DNA of 64,000 nt from Paenibacillus albiflavus. GTDB lineage: Bacteria > Bacillota > Bacilli > Paenibacillales > NBRC-103111. The notes beneath the pieces are model-generated. The model was not told where the DNA came from. It worked only from the letters and a program-made list of their open reading frames with translations, and ran no database searches. Made by a program: the position numbers and the translations under genes. Below, in pieces: positions 26,621 through 35,792 of this stretch. How positions within the stretch are numbered: the first letter of the stretch is position 1; each line of letters begins with the position of its first letter. The DNA is taken from the NCBI RefSeq assembly GCF_004344915.1, contig NZ_SKFG01000002.1, forward strand, positions 186,001-250,000, given 5' to 3'.

Positions 26621-28051
26621 TCACGCTAAAGAAAGATACAGTGCTTTATAAGCTTTGGCGGATTGCTGCCAGCTATAGCAGCTATTCTGGATGTTGTTCT
26701 TTATCGTATTCCAATTAGCAGAATCATGATACTGGAGGAGTGCGTACCGAATCGTGTGCAGCAGGTCATGCGCATTATAGTTCGTAAACGTAAACCCGTT
26801 GCCAGTGCCTGTGTTTGCATTAAATGGAGTGACCGTATCATATAGCCCGCCTGTTTCGCGAACGATGGGGGCTGAGCCATAGCGAAGGGCGATCAACTGT
26901 CCAATTCCACAAGGTTCAAATCTGGACGGCATTAGGAACAAATCGCTGCTGGCATAGACTTTACGGCTAAGTTCTTCATTAAATGTAATTAGCGCAGCTA
27001 TTTGTTGCGGATAATTGCGAGCAGCTTCTCGGAAAAGCTGTTCGTATTTATATTCACCTGTACCCATGACAACTAGCTGAATGTCGAGTGCGGCTATCTC
27101 ATCTATTATGTGTGCTAGAAGATCAAACCCTTTTTGCTCGACGAGTCTAGATACGATAGCAATCATGGGGATATCTGCATTTATTGGCAGACGCAGAAGC
27201 TCTTGAAGCTTGATTTTATTCGCCTGTTTATGCATTTGCACATCCTGAGTTGTGTAATTTTCAAAAATAGATGGATCTGTCGAAGGGTTATATTGGACAT
27301 CATTAATTCCATTAATAATCCCGTTAAGATCATGGCGTCGATTGTGTAAAAGCTGATCTAACTGTTCTCCGTAATAGGGCGTTTGAATTTCCCTCGCATA
27401 AGTTGGACTGACGGTAGTAATTCGATCCGCATAAACAAGCGCAGCTTTCATGAAATTCACTTGACCATAAAACTCCATCTTATCAGTAGCGAAATATTCG
27501 GGGCCAAGTCCTAATAAATCGCCAAGAATGCTAGGCGGATATACACCTTGATACTTTAAATTATGGATCGTAAATACCGTTCGCATGTTTTGATAGAAGG
27601 GATGATACCGATAAAAGTCTTGTAAATACAGACTGATAAGTCCTGAATGCCAATCGTTTGCATGCAGAATATCAGGCTTGAAGTCCAGATAGGGCAATAG
27701 CTCCATAACGGCGCGATTGAAAAATGCGAAGCGTTCTGCATCGTCGCCATGACCGTAGAGGCTGGATCTTACGAAGTAATACTCATTATCGATAAAATAG
27801 TAGGTAATCTGCTCATGCTGGAGCTTCCACAAGCCGCAATACTGATTGCGCCAGCCAAGTGACACGGTGATAACCTGGAGCAAGGTCATTTGATCCTTGT
27901 AGATCATCGGGATATCAACATATTTAGGCAAGATGACATGTGCTTCAACATCTTCTTTCATAAGCGCCTGAGGCAGCGCGCCGATGACATCCGCTAATCC
28001 GCCAGTTTTTATAAAAGGTGTACATTCCGTCGCGATGAATAATACTTTCAT
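26621..28051 (-). CDS. glgA: Glycogen synthase (ADP-glucose)
   Basis: GT5 glycosyltransferase adding glucose from ADP-glucose to glycogen, 476 residues. Hallmarks: the N-terminal CTPFIKTGGLADVIGALP with the KTGGL loop that binds ADP-glucose, HANDWHSGL, and the C-terminal IVSRLVEQKGFDLL and PSRFEPCGIGQL segments. Its start overlaps the end of glgD by 4 nt (ATGA-type junction), so translation is coupled. Confidence 0.96.
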   Translation of the reverse strand: MKVLFIATECTPFIKTGGLADVIGALPQALMKEDVEAHVILPKYVDIPMIYKDQMTLLQVITVSLGWRNQYCGLWKLQHEQITYYFIDNEYYFVRSSLYGHGDDAERFAFFNRAVMELLPYLDFKPDILHANDWHSGLISLYLQDFYRYHPFYQNMRTVFTIHNLKYQGVYPPSILGDLLGLGPEYFATDKMEFYGQVNFMKAALVYADRITTVSPTYAREIQTPYYGEQLDQLLHNRRHDLNGIINGINDVQYNPSTDPSIFENYTTQDVQMHKQANKIKLQELLRLPINADIPMIAIVSRLVEQKGFDLLAHIIDEIAALDIQLVVMGTGEYKYEQLFREAARNYPQQIAALITFNEELSRKVYASSDLFLMPSRFEPCGIGQLIALRYGSAPIVRETGGLYDTVTPFNANTGTGNGFTFTNYNAHDLLHTIRYALLQYHDSANWNTIKNNIQNSCYSWQQSAKAYKALYLSLA

Positions 28052-29154
28052 AAGGCATGTCGCTTCGCAATCATGAATGGTTTCTTCACATCACCAATCA
28101 ACATACGATTTGAGGTGATATGAACCTCTTTATCGATAATGACATTCTCTAGCAGCGTATTGGGGTCAATTTCACATTTTTGCATGATGATTGCGTTCTT
28201 GATGTGTGCTCCCTTATGAACTTTAACACCGCGAAAAAGAATACTGTTTTCCACCGTTCCTTCAATCACGCAGCCATTCGAAATAAGCGAATTCGTCACT
28301 TGTGCGTTGTTCAGATAACGAGCGGGAGGTTCGTATTTTATTTTGGTGTATACCATCTTTGGTTTGAATAGCTGCGCATAGTTCTCTTGATTTAGTAAAT
28401 CTAAGCTTGTGCGGTAGTAGCTCTGTACGGAATTAATGACGGCATGATAACCTTTGTATTCATATGCCGAGATTTTGAGGTTGTGCCGATTACGCTGGAT
28501 GGCGTCACGGAAAAAGAAGCTTTGACCATGCGCGATACAGTGCTGAACTAGCTCCACGAATAAGCTCTTCTCAATAATAAACATTTCCATATACACATTT
28601 GGATGATTCAGTTCATGATGAATGTTCAGGACCTTGCCTGCTTTTTCATCAATTTCCAATCGGACGCAGGTTGTATGATGTTCTTCTAATTGAGGCACCT
28701 TCGTGTAGACAAGCGTTACATCTGCATTTTGCTGCTTGTGATAGCGGAATACATCTTGAAAATCAACCGTACTAATATGCTGGCTTCCCGTATGTACAAT
28801 GTAATTAGCCGTCCCTCGGTGAATGAAATCCATGTTATTGTGAAAATGCTGCAAATCCCCACGTGATTTATCGGTTGGATCATGCCAATCTGGCGGAAGG
28901 ATAAATAAGCCACCTCGCTTATGACCTAGATCCCAGGGCTTGCCTTCGCCTAAATGATCAAGCAGCGAACGATATTTGCGCCTTACGAATAAGGCGATAT
29001 CCTGAATCTGTGCATGAACCATGTTGGATAGAACAAAATCGATTAAACGGTAGCGCCCTGCGAACGGCACGGCTGCTCCGCATCTAAAATAAGTTAATTC
29101 ACCCAATTGGTCCAGTTCATGGTCTAGATTAATAATCCCCATTAATTGTTGCAT
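28048..29154 (-). CDS. glgD: Glucose-1-phosphate adenylyltransferase-like subunit GlgD
   Basis: Partner of GlgC in Bacillota ADP-glucose pyrophosphorylase, 368 residues. It has the nucleotidyltransferase fold followed by left-handed beta-helix repeats (about 285-360), but the N-terminal GGxGTRL pyrophosphorylase loop is degenerate: the protein begins MQQLMGIINLDHELDQLGEL. This fits a regulatory or weakly catalytic subunit, as described for Bacillus and Geobacillus GlgD. Four-nt gap to glgC and 4-nt overlap with glgA. Confidence 0.95.
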   Translation of the reverse strand: MQQLMGIINLDHELDQLGELTYFRCGAAVPFAGRYRLIDFVLSNMVHAQIQDIALFVRRKYRSLLDHLGEGKPWDLGHKRGGLFILPPDWHDPTDKSRGDLQHFHNNMDFIHRGTANYIVHTGSQHISTVDFQDVFRYHKQQNADVTLVYTKVPQLEEHHTTCVRLEIDEKAGKVLNIHHELNHPNVYMEMFIIEKSLFVELVQHCIAHGQSFFFRDAIQRNRHNLKISAYEYKGYHAVINSVQSYYRTSLDLLNQENYAQLFKPKMVYTKIKYEPPARYLNNAQVTNSLISNGCVIEGTVENSILFRGVKVHKGAHIKNAIIMQKCEIDPNTLLENVIIDKEVHITSNRMLIGDVKKPFMIAKRHAL

Positions 29155-29158
29155 CTCA

Positions 29159-30307
29159 TCACCATCTTTCTGTCGTCTTTACATGATCACTGATCAACGA
29201 TATTCCGTTTGAACTTATTTGATCGGGGTGGATCATGGCATCATCTGAAATGACAACTTTTTCGCTAATAATGGCTTTGTGAATGTGAACATTGCGACCG
29301 ATCTTAACTTTAGGCATTAGGATCGATTCTGTTACCGTACTACCTTCGCCAATCTCGACCCCATAGAATAAGACAGAACTGGATACTTCGCCGTAGATTG
29401 AACAGCCTTCATTAATGATCGAGTTCTGCACGGATGCGGTTGGGCTTATGTAGTGTGGAGCTTGATTTGGGTTGCGGGTGTATATGCGCCACTTGGGATC
29501 ATTCAAATTGAGAGGTGGATCATCGGACAATAAATCCATATTTGCCTCCCATAAGCTGTCGATCGTACCGACATCCTTCCAGTATCCTTCAAAAGCATAT
29601 GCATACACGCGACGCTCGTCATTTACCATCATCGGAATAATGTTCTTGCCAAAGTCCTTGGCGGAAGAAGGGTAAAGCTGATCCAGCATCAAATATTGTT
29701 TAAGAACATGCCATTTAAAAATATAGATACCCATTGAGGCTAAGTTATTTTTGGGCTGAGCGGGTTTCTCTTCGAACTCGTATATGCGCATATCATCATC
29801 CGTATTCATAATGCCGAACCGGCTTGCTTCATGGAGTGGTACTTCGATTACCGAGATTGTACAATCGGCATCTCTGGCTTTGTGTTCTTCAAGCATTAAA
29901 GCATAATCCATCTTATAGATGTGATCACCCGATAAAATGAGCACATGATCTGGATCAAATTGCTCGATGAAGGTCATATTGCGATATATGGCATCGGCAG
30001 TGCCGTGATACCAATTGCTGCCGTCTGCCTTCTCATGAGGAGGCAGTACATAGATTCCACCATTCTTACGGTCTAAACCCCAGTCGCTGCCAATACCAAT
30101 ATAAGAGTGAAGCACCAGGGGTTCATATTGGGTGAGGACACCGATCGTCTCAATTCCCGAGTTCGAACAATTGCTTAGCGTGAAATCAATAATCCGATAG
30201 TTCCCTCCAAAATATACAGCAGGCTTAGCGACCTTCTTCGTCAAAGCTTGCAGCCTTGTTCCTTGGCCTCCAGCGAGTAGCATCGCGACAATTTCTTTTT
30301 TCTTCAT
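29159..30307 (-). CDS. glgC: Glucose-1-phosphate adenylyltransferase
   Basis: Makes ADP-glucose from ATP and glucose 1-phosphate, the committed step of glycogen synthesis; 382 residues. [14 protein letters not shown] (about 11-24) is the catalytic loop; [20 protein letters not shown] and [11 protein letters not shown] follow, and the C-terminal beta helix is complete. First gene of the operon. The ribosome binding site is a G-rich CGGGGGA. The upstream gap holds a 14-bp inverted repeat and is shared with a divergently transcribed HAD gene. Confidence 0.96.
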   Translation of the reverse strand: MKKKEIVAMLLAGGQGTRLQALTKKVAKPAVYFGGNYRIIDFTLSNCSNSGIETIGVLTQYEPLVLHSYIGIGSDWGLDRKNGGIYVLPPHEKADGSNWYHGTADAIYRNMTFIEQFDPDHVLILSGDHIYKMDYALMLEEHKARDADCTISVIEVPLHEASRFGIMNTDDDMRIYEFEEKPAQPKNNLASMGIYIFKWHVLKQYLMLDQLYPSSAKDFGKNIIPMMVNDERRVYAYAFEGYWKDVGTIDSLWEANMDLLSDDPPLNLNDPKWRIYTRNPNQAPHYISPTASVQNSIINEGCSIYGEVSSSVLFYGVEIGEGSTVTESILMPKVKIGRNVHIHKAIISEKVVISDDAMIHPDQISSNGISLISDHVKTTERW

Positions 30308-30333
30308 TCATTTATCCCCCGAAGGTAATGGTA

Positions 30334-30381
30334 ATAAGGTTCTTATTCTTGTGCCGTACTTAGGACAAATAAGAACCTTAT
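30334..30381. repeat. Inverted repeat in the glgC-HAD divergent intergenic region
   Basis: Perfect 14-bp arms (30334-30347 and 30368-30381, ATAAGGTTCTTATT and its complement) 20 nt apart, with a further TTGT/ACAA pairing inside. No T run follows on either strand and both flanking genes point away, so it is not a normal terminator. It may be an operator, or an RNA stem in the glgC leader. Confidence 0.6.
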
Positions 30382-30458
30382 CTTAAATCTATGAAACGAT
30401 TGGCACCTGCATGCATACAAGATATAATAAAGGAAAATTCAGGTAATTGGGGGTAGGG

Positions 30459-31292
30459 ATGATGAAGCTTTATGTCTCTGATTTGGATGGTACGTTATTA
30501 CGCAATAACGCGAGTTTATCTGAATTTACTCGAGAAAATTTAAATCTATTAATTGATAACGGCATGCATTTTACGGTTGCTAGTGCTAGAAGCATAGTGG
30601 CCATACAGCGAATACTTGGGCAGGTGAACTTTCGACTGCCGGTTATTGAGTTCAATGGTTCATTCATAACGGATTACCATACGGGAGAGCATCAAGTGAT
30701 TAATTCGATTGATCCTTCACTTGTCATCGAATTATTTCTATTGCTTGATCGGCATCACTTAGGCTACACCGTATCTAGCTTTGATGGACAACAAGATCGA
30801 TTGTATTATTCGGAGATATTAAATGAAGGTTTGGATTGGTACTACCAAGACAGAATTCGAGCTGGGGATAAGCGATTAACGTATCGCCGCAATTTACGCA
30901 GTATCATAAATGAGGAAATCGTAAGTTTTACAATTATAGATCGTCAAGAAGCGTTGCAAGACGTCTATCATGAATTACATCAGCGTTATGCCAATGAAAT
31001 CGAAATCTACTTGTATGAAAATTATTATACGAAGGATTGGTATTGGTTAACGCTTCATCAGAAGAAGGCGACGAAAGATCAAGCGATTAAGCAAATTATG
31101 GATCAGTATGGCTTTAAGCCTGAGGAGCTAACGGTTTTTGGCGATGAAATGAACGATTATCCCATGTTCAAGCTAGCAGCTCATGCGGTAGCCGTTGGCA
31201 ATGCAGTGGAAGGTTTGAAGGAAGCTGCCACAAGTGTGATAGGAACGAATGAAGAGGATAGCGTCGTAAAGTATTTGATGGGGGAGAAGTAA
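30459..31292 (+). CDS. HAD-superfamily Cof-type phosphatase
   Basis: 277-residue HAD hydrolase of the Cof/YidA-like (class IIB cap) type, likely a phosphatase for sugar phosphates or flavin-type phosphates. Motif I VSDLDGTLL holds the nucleophile and acid/base Asp, motif II is TVASARS, and motif IV VFGDEMNDYPMF is the metal site. The longest frame starts with TTG 30447, but ATG 30459 (or 30462) sits after the GGGGGTAGGG stretch and is used. It starts a run of three genes with gaps of 0-1 nt. Confidence 0.87.
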   Translation: MMKLYVSDLDGTLLRNNASLSEFTRENLNLLIDNGMHFTVASARSIVAIQRILGQVNFRLPVIEFNGSFITDYHTGEHQVINSIDPSLVIELFLLLDRHHLGYTVSSFDGQQDRLYYSEILNEGLDWYYQDRIRAGDKRLTYRRNLRSIINEEIVSFTIIDRQEALQDVYHELHQRYANEIEIYLYENYYTKDWYWLTLHQKKATKDQAIKQIMDQYGFKPEELTVFGDEMNDYPMFKLAAHAVAVGNAVEGLKEAATSVIGTNEEDSVVKYLMGEK

Positions 31293-31293
31293 A

Positions 31294-31872
31294 ATGGGGA
31301 AATTATTTACCGCAATCGAGCCAGATCACGAAGAATTTATAAACATGCAAAAGATGTTTTTTGTTGGATCTGCACCCTTGGATGCAGAAGGACATGTCAA
31401 TTTATCGCCTAAAGGCTATGATGTTTTTCGGATAATATCCCCTACTGAAGTTGCGTATTTGGATTTAACGGGAAGCGGGAATGAAACGAGTGCGCATCTA
31501 GATGAGAACGGAAGAATCACCATCATGTTTATTGCGCTGGAAGGACAGCCAATGGTTCTTCGTTTATATGGCAAAGGGCAAGTCATTCTTCCAGGCACGA
31601 CAAGGTGGGAAGAGTTAATTGGAAAGTTCGATCCAATACCTGGTGCTCGCCAAATCATCTATGCCGAGCTTCATGCTGTGAAAACGTCCTGCGGATTCAG
31701 TGTGCCATTCTTTCAATATGAAGGGGAGCGAGATACGCTTAAGAAGTGGGCTGTTGTCAAAGGTGAGCAAGGCTTGGTCAATTATCATCGCGAGAAAAAT
31801 AGCACAAGTATGGATGGGATCGTTACGCCAATAGGTCGAACATTAGGCGAACCAGAAGGAGTGATCGATTAG
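31294..31872 (+). CDS. Pyridoxamine 5'-phosphate oxidase-family (FMN-binding) protein
   Basis: 192-residue protein of the PNPOx-like split-barrel fold. GHVNLSPKGYDVFRIIS, VAYLDLTGSGNETSAHL and the RLYGKGQVI strand resemble the uncharacterised PPOX-family proteins annotated as FMN-binding in many bacteria. It lacks the residues needed to call it true PdxH. Starts 1 nt after the HAD stop with GGGGGAGAAG as ribosome binding site; the cofactor and substrate are not established. Confidence 0.8.
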   Translation: MGKLFTAIEPDHEEFINMQKMFFVGSAPLDAEGHVNLSPKGYDVFRIISPTEVAYLDLTGSGNETSAHLDENGRITIMFIALEGQPMVLRLYGKGQVILPGTTRWEELIGKFDPIPGARQIIYAELHAVKTSCGFSVPFFQYEGERDTLKKWAVVKGEQGLVNYHREKNSTSMDGIVTPIGRTLGEPEGVID

Positions 31873-32394
31873 TTGCGCAGGAAAATTATTAATCCATATA
31901 CGGTCTGGTTCGTTGTTATTTTGATTTTTAGTTCGTTATTCTTCCTGTGGAATCTTTCCGGAATGAAATCTGAATCTATGTACTTGATCTTCCCGAAGCT
32001 AAAGCGGGATTACATTAATTATTTCGACTATAAGGATAAGCATGTGGATCAATCAATTGGAGAAGTGTATGCAAATTATAAAGAATTACCTGTGTCTGAA
32101 ATGATTGCAATCGATATGTTGGTTCACTATGGGACTTTTATTAGGGTACCCGATAAATACATCAAATCCTATTTAGCTGCAACCAATCAGAAATTCGACA
32201 ATGATGTCTGGTACGAATTTTTACTTGAGGTGGAAATGCAGTCCGATAAGCTTTATGAACGATATAAACATATTATTGTAGAGGATAAGGCTTATTTGTA
32301 TGGGACATTTGCATTTATTTTTCTTCTACTCACATATGTATCGATTAGTTTAGAGCGGATCAAGAAGCTTAAGCAAGGAATTCCTGAGGATTAA
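31873..32394 (+). CDS. Small protein with two membrane segments, unknown family
   Basis: 173 residues, TTG start immediately after the stop codon of the previous gene, with AGAAGGAG 10 nt upstream. An N-terminal hydrophobic helix (about 10-28, VWFVVILIFSSLFFLWNL) and a C-terminal one (about 142-160, LYGTFAFIFLLLTYVSIS) flank a charged middle that is predicted extracytoplasmic. No family recognised. Its last bases overlap the left copy of the direct repeat described at 32390. Confidence 0.6.
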   Translation: MRRKIINPYTVWFVVILIFSSLFFLWNLSGMKSESMYLIFPKLKRDYINYFDYKDKHVDQSIGEVYANYKELPVSEMIAIDMLVHYGTFIRVPDKYIKSYLAATNQKFDNDVWYEFLLEVEMQSDKLYERYKHIIVEDKAYLYGTFAFIFLLLTYVSISLERIKKLKQGIPED

Positions 32395-32408
32395 CTGTAA
32401 CATTATTC
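32390..32408 (+). repeat. Left copy of 19-nt direct repeat flanking the sensor/ABC cassette
   Basis: ATTAACTGTAACATTATTC; matches 36633-36651 at 18 of 19 positions, in the same orientation. Contains TGTAAC, the -35 form seen at two ECF-type promoters in this window, but no CGT at the right distance follows here. Confidence 0.7.
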
Positions 32409-32432
32409 TACCCCGCGCGGTTCTTCTAATTT

Positions 32433-32483
32433 AAGGGATCAAGTTCTTGTCCTTTGCTCGAGACAAGAACTTGATCCCTTTGC
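32433..32483 (+). terminator. Perfect 19-bp stem hairpin before the two-component genes
   Basis: Arms 32433-32451 and 32462-32480 are perfectly complementary over 19 bp, with a 10-nt loop and only TTT after. Probably the terminator of the upstream three-gene run, although the T tail is short for so long a stem. Confidence 0.7.
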
Positions 32484-32555
32484 CGATTATGGACAATAAC
32501 ATAGATTATGATAATCTATCTAATAGTGAACCCAATAGAGAGAGAGGGATGTTAC

Positions 32556-33233
32556 TTGAAAAGAAACGTATTATATATTGAAGATAATGAGAAAATAGGC
32601 AGTTGGGTAAAAGAAGAATTGGAACAGCGCGGATTTTCAGTTCAGTGGCTGCTTTCTGGTGAAGGAGCCGAAAAAGAAGTAAATCAGCATGAAATCGTTA
32701 TTTTGGATATCATGTTACCCGGTTTAGACGGATTTACTGTGGGAAAACGATTAAAAAAAGCAGCTCCTGCTGTTCCTATTTTGCTGTTATCTGCTCGAAC
32801 ATCGATAGATGACAAGGTAGATGGTTTACAATTTGCTGATGACTATTTAACGAAACCATTCCATACGGATGAATTGGTTGCAAGATTAGAAGTATTAATC
32901 CGTCGAAGAGGTGGAACACATTCCGAACGCATTTCATTAGGAGATCATATTGAAGTAGATCCGGAAGTCCAAATGGTATATGACAAACACACAGGAGAAG
33001 AAATTATATTGACTGGGAAACAACATCAAATTTTAATGTACTTCTTACGCCACCCCAATCAAGTTCTACCAAAAGAACAAATCTATGAAGCAATTTGGCA
33101 AGAAACTTATATCACTGGTGATAAAACTATAATGGTACATATCCATCGACTGCGTCAAAAGCTGGAATGTCATCCCGATTCCCCACAGATTATTGAAACG
33201 TTGAAGGGAATAGGCTATCGGGTGAAAATATGA
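32556..33233 (+). CDS. OmpR-family response regulator
   Basis: 225 residues: receiver (about 1-115) with IEDNEK acidic residues, phosphoacceptor D in VILDIMLPG, LLSARTS and the K of LTKPFH; then an OmpR/PhoB winged-helix domain (about 130-225, ending IETLKGIGYRVKI). The longest frame starts at 32508, but TTG 32556 is spaced 7 nt from AGAGAGGG and gives the normal N-terminus. It overlaps the kinase gene by 4 nt. It probably controls the adjacent ABC transporter, as for antimicrobial-peptide sensing systems. Confidence 0.9.
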   Translation: MKRNVLYIEDNEKIGSWVKEELEQRGFSVQWLLSGEGAEKEVNQHEIVILDIMLPGLDGFTVGKRLKKAAPAVPILLLSARTSIDDKVDGLQFADDYLTKPFHTDELVARLEVLIRRRGGTHSERISLGDHIEVDPEVQMVYDKHTGEEIILTGKQHQILMYFLRHPNQVLPKEQIYEAIWQETYITGDKTIMVHIHRLRQKLECHPDSPQIIETLKGIGYRVKI

Positions 33234-34240
33234 AGCAGAATAGATCATTATTTCGTCGTTTTCTAAAAGGACATTTTCTATTTATCTTTCTTCCTCCCAT
33301 TGTGCTTATTTTCTTCAGTGCGTTTGCTGGGTTTTCTGATATCCATGAAAAAGATCTAAATACGTTAAATCTATTTTACGTTATGATACTTTTGTTTGGC
33401 TTTATTATTGTCGCATTTGTAATCATATCTTGGCTGTTCTTCTTGAGACTTCGTAAACGTCTTATCCACTTACAGGAAGCCATGTCATTTTCAGCTAATC
33501 ACAACTCATTTCCTAAACCAATATCTGTTCTAACGGATCGTATGGATGAAATAGACCAGTTAGGAAGTTCTTTTAATTGGATGATTCAGCAGCTTGAAGA
33601 CAGTCGCAGGCGAGAATATGAAGAGGAATTATTACGACATCGACTTATTGCGAATTTATCTCACGACTTACGAACGCCACTTACCATTTTGAGAGGACAT
33701 ATCACTAGATTACATAAAGAATCAATAAGTTTAGAAGGACAAAACTCATTAACAGAGATGAACCAGACGATTACAAGAGTTGGAGATCTAATGGATGATT
33801 TACTTTCCTATACATTGCTTACATCAGGGAAACATCCTTTTGGGCCTACTTCAACAGATATTGTTCGTTTAGTAAGAGCATCTGTTGCTGCGTGGTATCC
33901 TGCATTTGAAGAAAAAGAAATTCAGCTCGATGTTGATTTACCGACAGAGGAGACTTTTTATTGGGAAGTAGATCCTAAATGGATGACACGGGTTCTGGAT
34001 AATTTATTTCAGAATATTCTTCGACATGCAGCAGAGGGAAAATATGCAAACATCGTGGTTGATGTAGAAAAAGAACAGATCATTGTTGCAGACAGAGGTC
34101 CAGGCATGGATAACTCATCCTATGAGGGTGGGGCGGGGATTGGTTTATCGACTTCAAATTATATGTTGAAAAAAATGAAGCTGAAAGCTGACTTTACATC
34201 AAGTGAAAATGGCACGAGAGTAGCTATTGGTAGAGCTTAA
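33230..34240 (+). CDS. Sensor histidine kinase
   Basis: 336-residue membrane kinase. Two hydrophobic helices (about 15-32 and 46-70) enclose a very short external loop, the intramembrane-sensing design. A HAMP-like linker is followed by the H-box NLSHDLRTPLTILRGHI and the ATPase N, G1 and G2 regions (LDNLFQNILRH, VADRGPGMDN, GGAGIGLSTS). Coupled to the response regulator through an ATGA overlap. A ligand for such loop-poor kinases is often reported by the partner ABC transporter rather than bound directly. Confidence 0.9.
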   Translation: MKQNRSLFRRFLKGHFLFIFLPPIVLIFFSAFAGFSDIHEKDLNTLNLFYVMILLFGFIIVAFVIISWLFFLRLRKRLIHLQEAMSFSANHNSFPKPISVLTDRMDEIDQLGSSFNWMIQQLEDSRRREYEEELLRHRLIANLSHDLRTPLTILRGHITRLHKESISLEGQNSLTEMNQTITRVGDLMDDLLSYTLLTSGKHPFGPTSTDIVRLVRASVAAWYPAFEEKEIQLDVDLPTEETFYWEVDPKWMTRVLDNLFQNILRHAAEGKYANIVVDVEKEQIIVADRGPGMDNSSYEGGAGIGLSTSNYMLKKMKLKADFTSSENGTRVAIGRA

Positions 34241-34244
34241 CCTA

Positions 34245-34264
34245 AAGTTAACCCAGAAGTAAAC
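34245..34264 (+). promoter_or_regulatory. Candidate response-regulator site before the ABC genes
   Basis: Imperfect direct repeat AAGTTAAC (34245-34252) and AAGTAAAC (34257-34264), 12 nt apart, followed by TATAAT near 34297. OmpR-type regulators often bind such tandem repeats about one helical turn apart. Confidence 0.35.
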
Positions 34265-34332
34265 AGCATGATAATCGAGATGTAACTTTGCTTCATTATA
34301 ATTAGGACCATAACAGAAAGGGAGTGTTATGG

Positions 34333-35046
34333 TTGATTACAATTAATAACTTAGTCAAACATCGCGGAACTGGGGAAATCTTATCAGGTATCAGTTTTAA
34401 AGCTAGACCCGGTAGAGTAACTGGTTTTTTAGGTCCCAATGGGGTAGGTAAAAGTTCTACACTTCGCATCCTGCTTGGGTTGGATCGTGCCACCTCAGGG
34501 AGTGCACTAATTAATGGAAAGCCATTCGCAGAATTACATAATCCTCTAGCAACAGTAGGAGCCGCACTTGATGGATTTGGAGCTCATCGTATGCGAACAG
34601 GACGGGCACACTTGCGTTGGATTGCTCGTGCCGCAGGATTGTCTAGCTCGCGTGTCGAGGAAGTTCTGGAAATAGTAGGTCTTACGAGTGCAGCTGGGAA
34701 AAGAGTTGGGAAGTATTCCCTTGGTATGGGGAGAAGACTCGGAATGGCAGCTGCACTACTTGGTGATCCAAAAATATTAATTTTAGATGAACCTGTAAAC
34801 GGGCTCGACCCAGAAGGAATCCGCTTTATACGGACATTTTTACGTGAACGTGCTGAGTCGGGAAACACGGTGTTACTATCCAGTCATCTAATGGGAGAGC
34901 TTGCAGAGACTGTTGATGATGTGGTGATTATTAAGCATGGAAAAATCGTTGCAGATGGAACATTAGAAGAAGTAATTGGTAACCATTTCACGCTGGAGGA
35001 AGCCTTTTTTGCCCTGACATCTGAAAATGCTGGTAATGTTGTATGA
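34333..35046 (+). CDS. ABC transporter ATP-binding protein
   Basis: 237-residue ATPase: Walker A GPNGVGKSS, a somewhat unusual signature YSLGMGRRLG, Walker B ILILDEPVNGLDPEG, and the switch His in LLSSHLMGE. Similar to BcrA/lantibiotic-immunity-type ATPases. The longest frame starts with GTG 34324 inside the ribosome binding site; TTG 34333 (spacing 8) is chosen. Cotranscribed with two permease genes through 4-nt overlaps. A terminator-free 92-nt gap separates it from the kinase gene. Confidence 0.88.
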   Translation: MITINNLVKHRGTGEILSGISFKARPGRVTGFLGPNGVGKSSTLRILLGLDRATSGSALINGKPFAELHNPLATVGAALDGFGAHRMRTGRAHLRWIARAAGLSSSRVEEVLEIVGLTSAAGKRVGKYSLGMGRRLGMAAALLGDPKILILDEPVNGLDPEGIRFIRTFLRERAESGNTVLLSSHLMGELAETVDDVVIIKHGKIVADGTLEEVIGNHFTLEEAFFALTSENAGNVV

Positions 35047-35792
35047 GAGCATTCAACGCGGAACTATCTAAATTGTTCTCCCTACCGGGCATTTGGCTTG
35101 CCTTTTTTATTGGAGCAATTGCCCCAGCGGTCGTTACTGCCTTGGACTGTATAGCAGTAAAAGAGGATATTATAGCTGGAGTTAGTACACGGCTATCGGA
35201 AGTTGGCTATATTGGATTAGGTTTTGGTGTGCAAGGTGTAATTATTCTTGGTGTGCTTGCTGTCAGCAGTGAGTATTTGACAGAGAGCAGTGAATCTGGT
35301 GGCGGGAATCAGATTACAACGAGTTTAACCGCTGTTTCATCTCGACTTCATTTTTTACTGGCAAAAGCATGCGCTGTGACAGTGATCAGCATACTGCTCT
35401 GTATTGTTGCTATTATGACAACTGTGACAGCAACGCATCTTATTCTTGGTGAATATGCCCCTGCATTTGAATGGTCTAGACTTATCGGTGCAGTTTGTTA
35501 CTGGACTTTTACTGCTCTTTTAGCATTTGGGATTACTGTTCTAACTAAGAATGGCATCATCCCGCTTACTGTGCTCATCATAAATTCATCCTTTGTATCA
35601 TTTAGTTTCCTGCTTTCTAGGGTTACAAAGTTGGCGTTTTACTTACCAGACAGGGCTGGCGTTGATATGTTTATGTTAACGAGCGACAAATTTCACACCC
35701 CGTTCATAGGCGGTATAGTCATGTTTGCCTGGGTAGTCGTCCTTTTCATTGTTGCAGCTATTGTATTCCATAGGAGGGACGTTGCATCATGA
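35043..35792 (+). CDS. ABC-2-type permease (first)
   Basis: 249-residue membrane protein with about six helices and the FNAELSKLFSLPGIWLA start typical of permeases in BcrB/lantibiotic-immunity-like exporters. Overlaps the ATPase by 4 nt and the next permease by 4 nt. Distantly similar in layout to its neighbour, so the two probably form a heterodimeric channel. The substrate is unknown; peptide antibiotic resistance is the usual role of this arrangement. Confidence 0.82.
   Translation: MRAFNAELSKLFSLPGIWLAFFIGAIAPAVVTALDCIAVKEDIIAGVSTRLSEVGYIGLGFGVQGVIILGVLAVSSEYLTESSESGGGNQITTSLTAVSSRLHFLLAKACAVTVISILLCIVAIMTTVTATHLILGEYAPAFEWSRLIGAVCYWTFTALLAFGITVLTKNGIIPLTVLIINSSFVSFSFLLSRVTKLAFYLPDRAGVDMFMLTSDKFHTPFIGGIVMFAWVVVLFIVAAIVFHRRDVAS

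Noticed and set aside
30334-30381. Terminator for glgC or the HAD gene
   Set aside because: Both genes are transcribed away from the element and no T run follows on either strand.
32390-32421. ECF promoter at the left direct repeat
   Set aside because: TGTAAC is present but the -10 at 16 nt reads CGGT, not CGT, and the next gene starts about 135 nt away beyond a strong hairpin.
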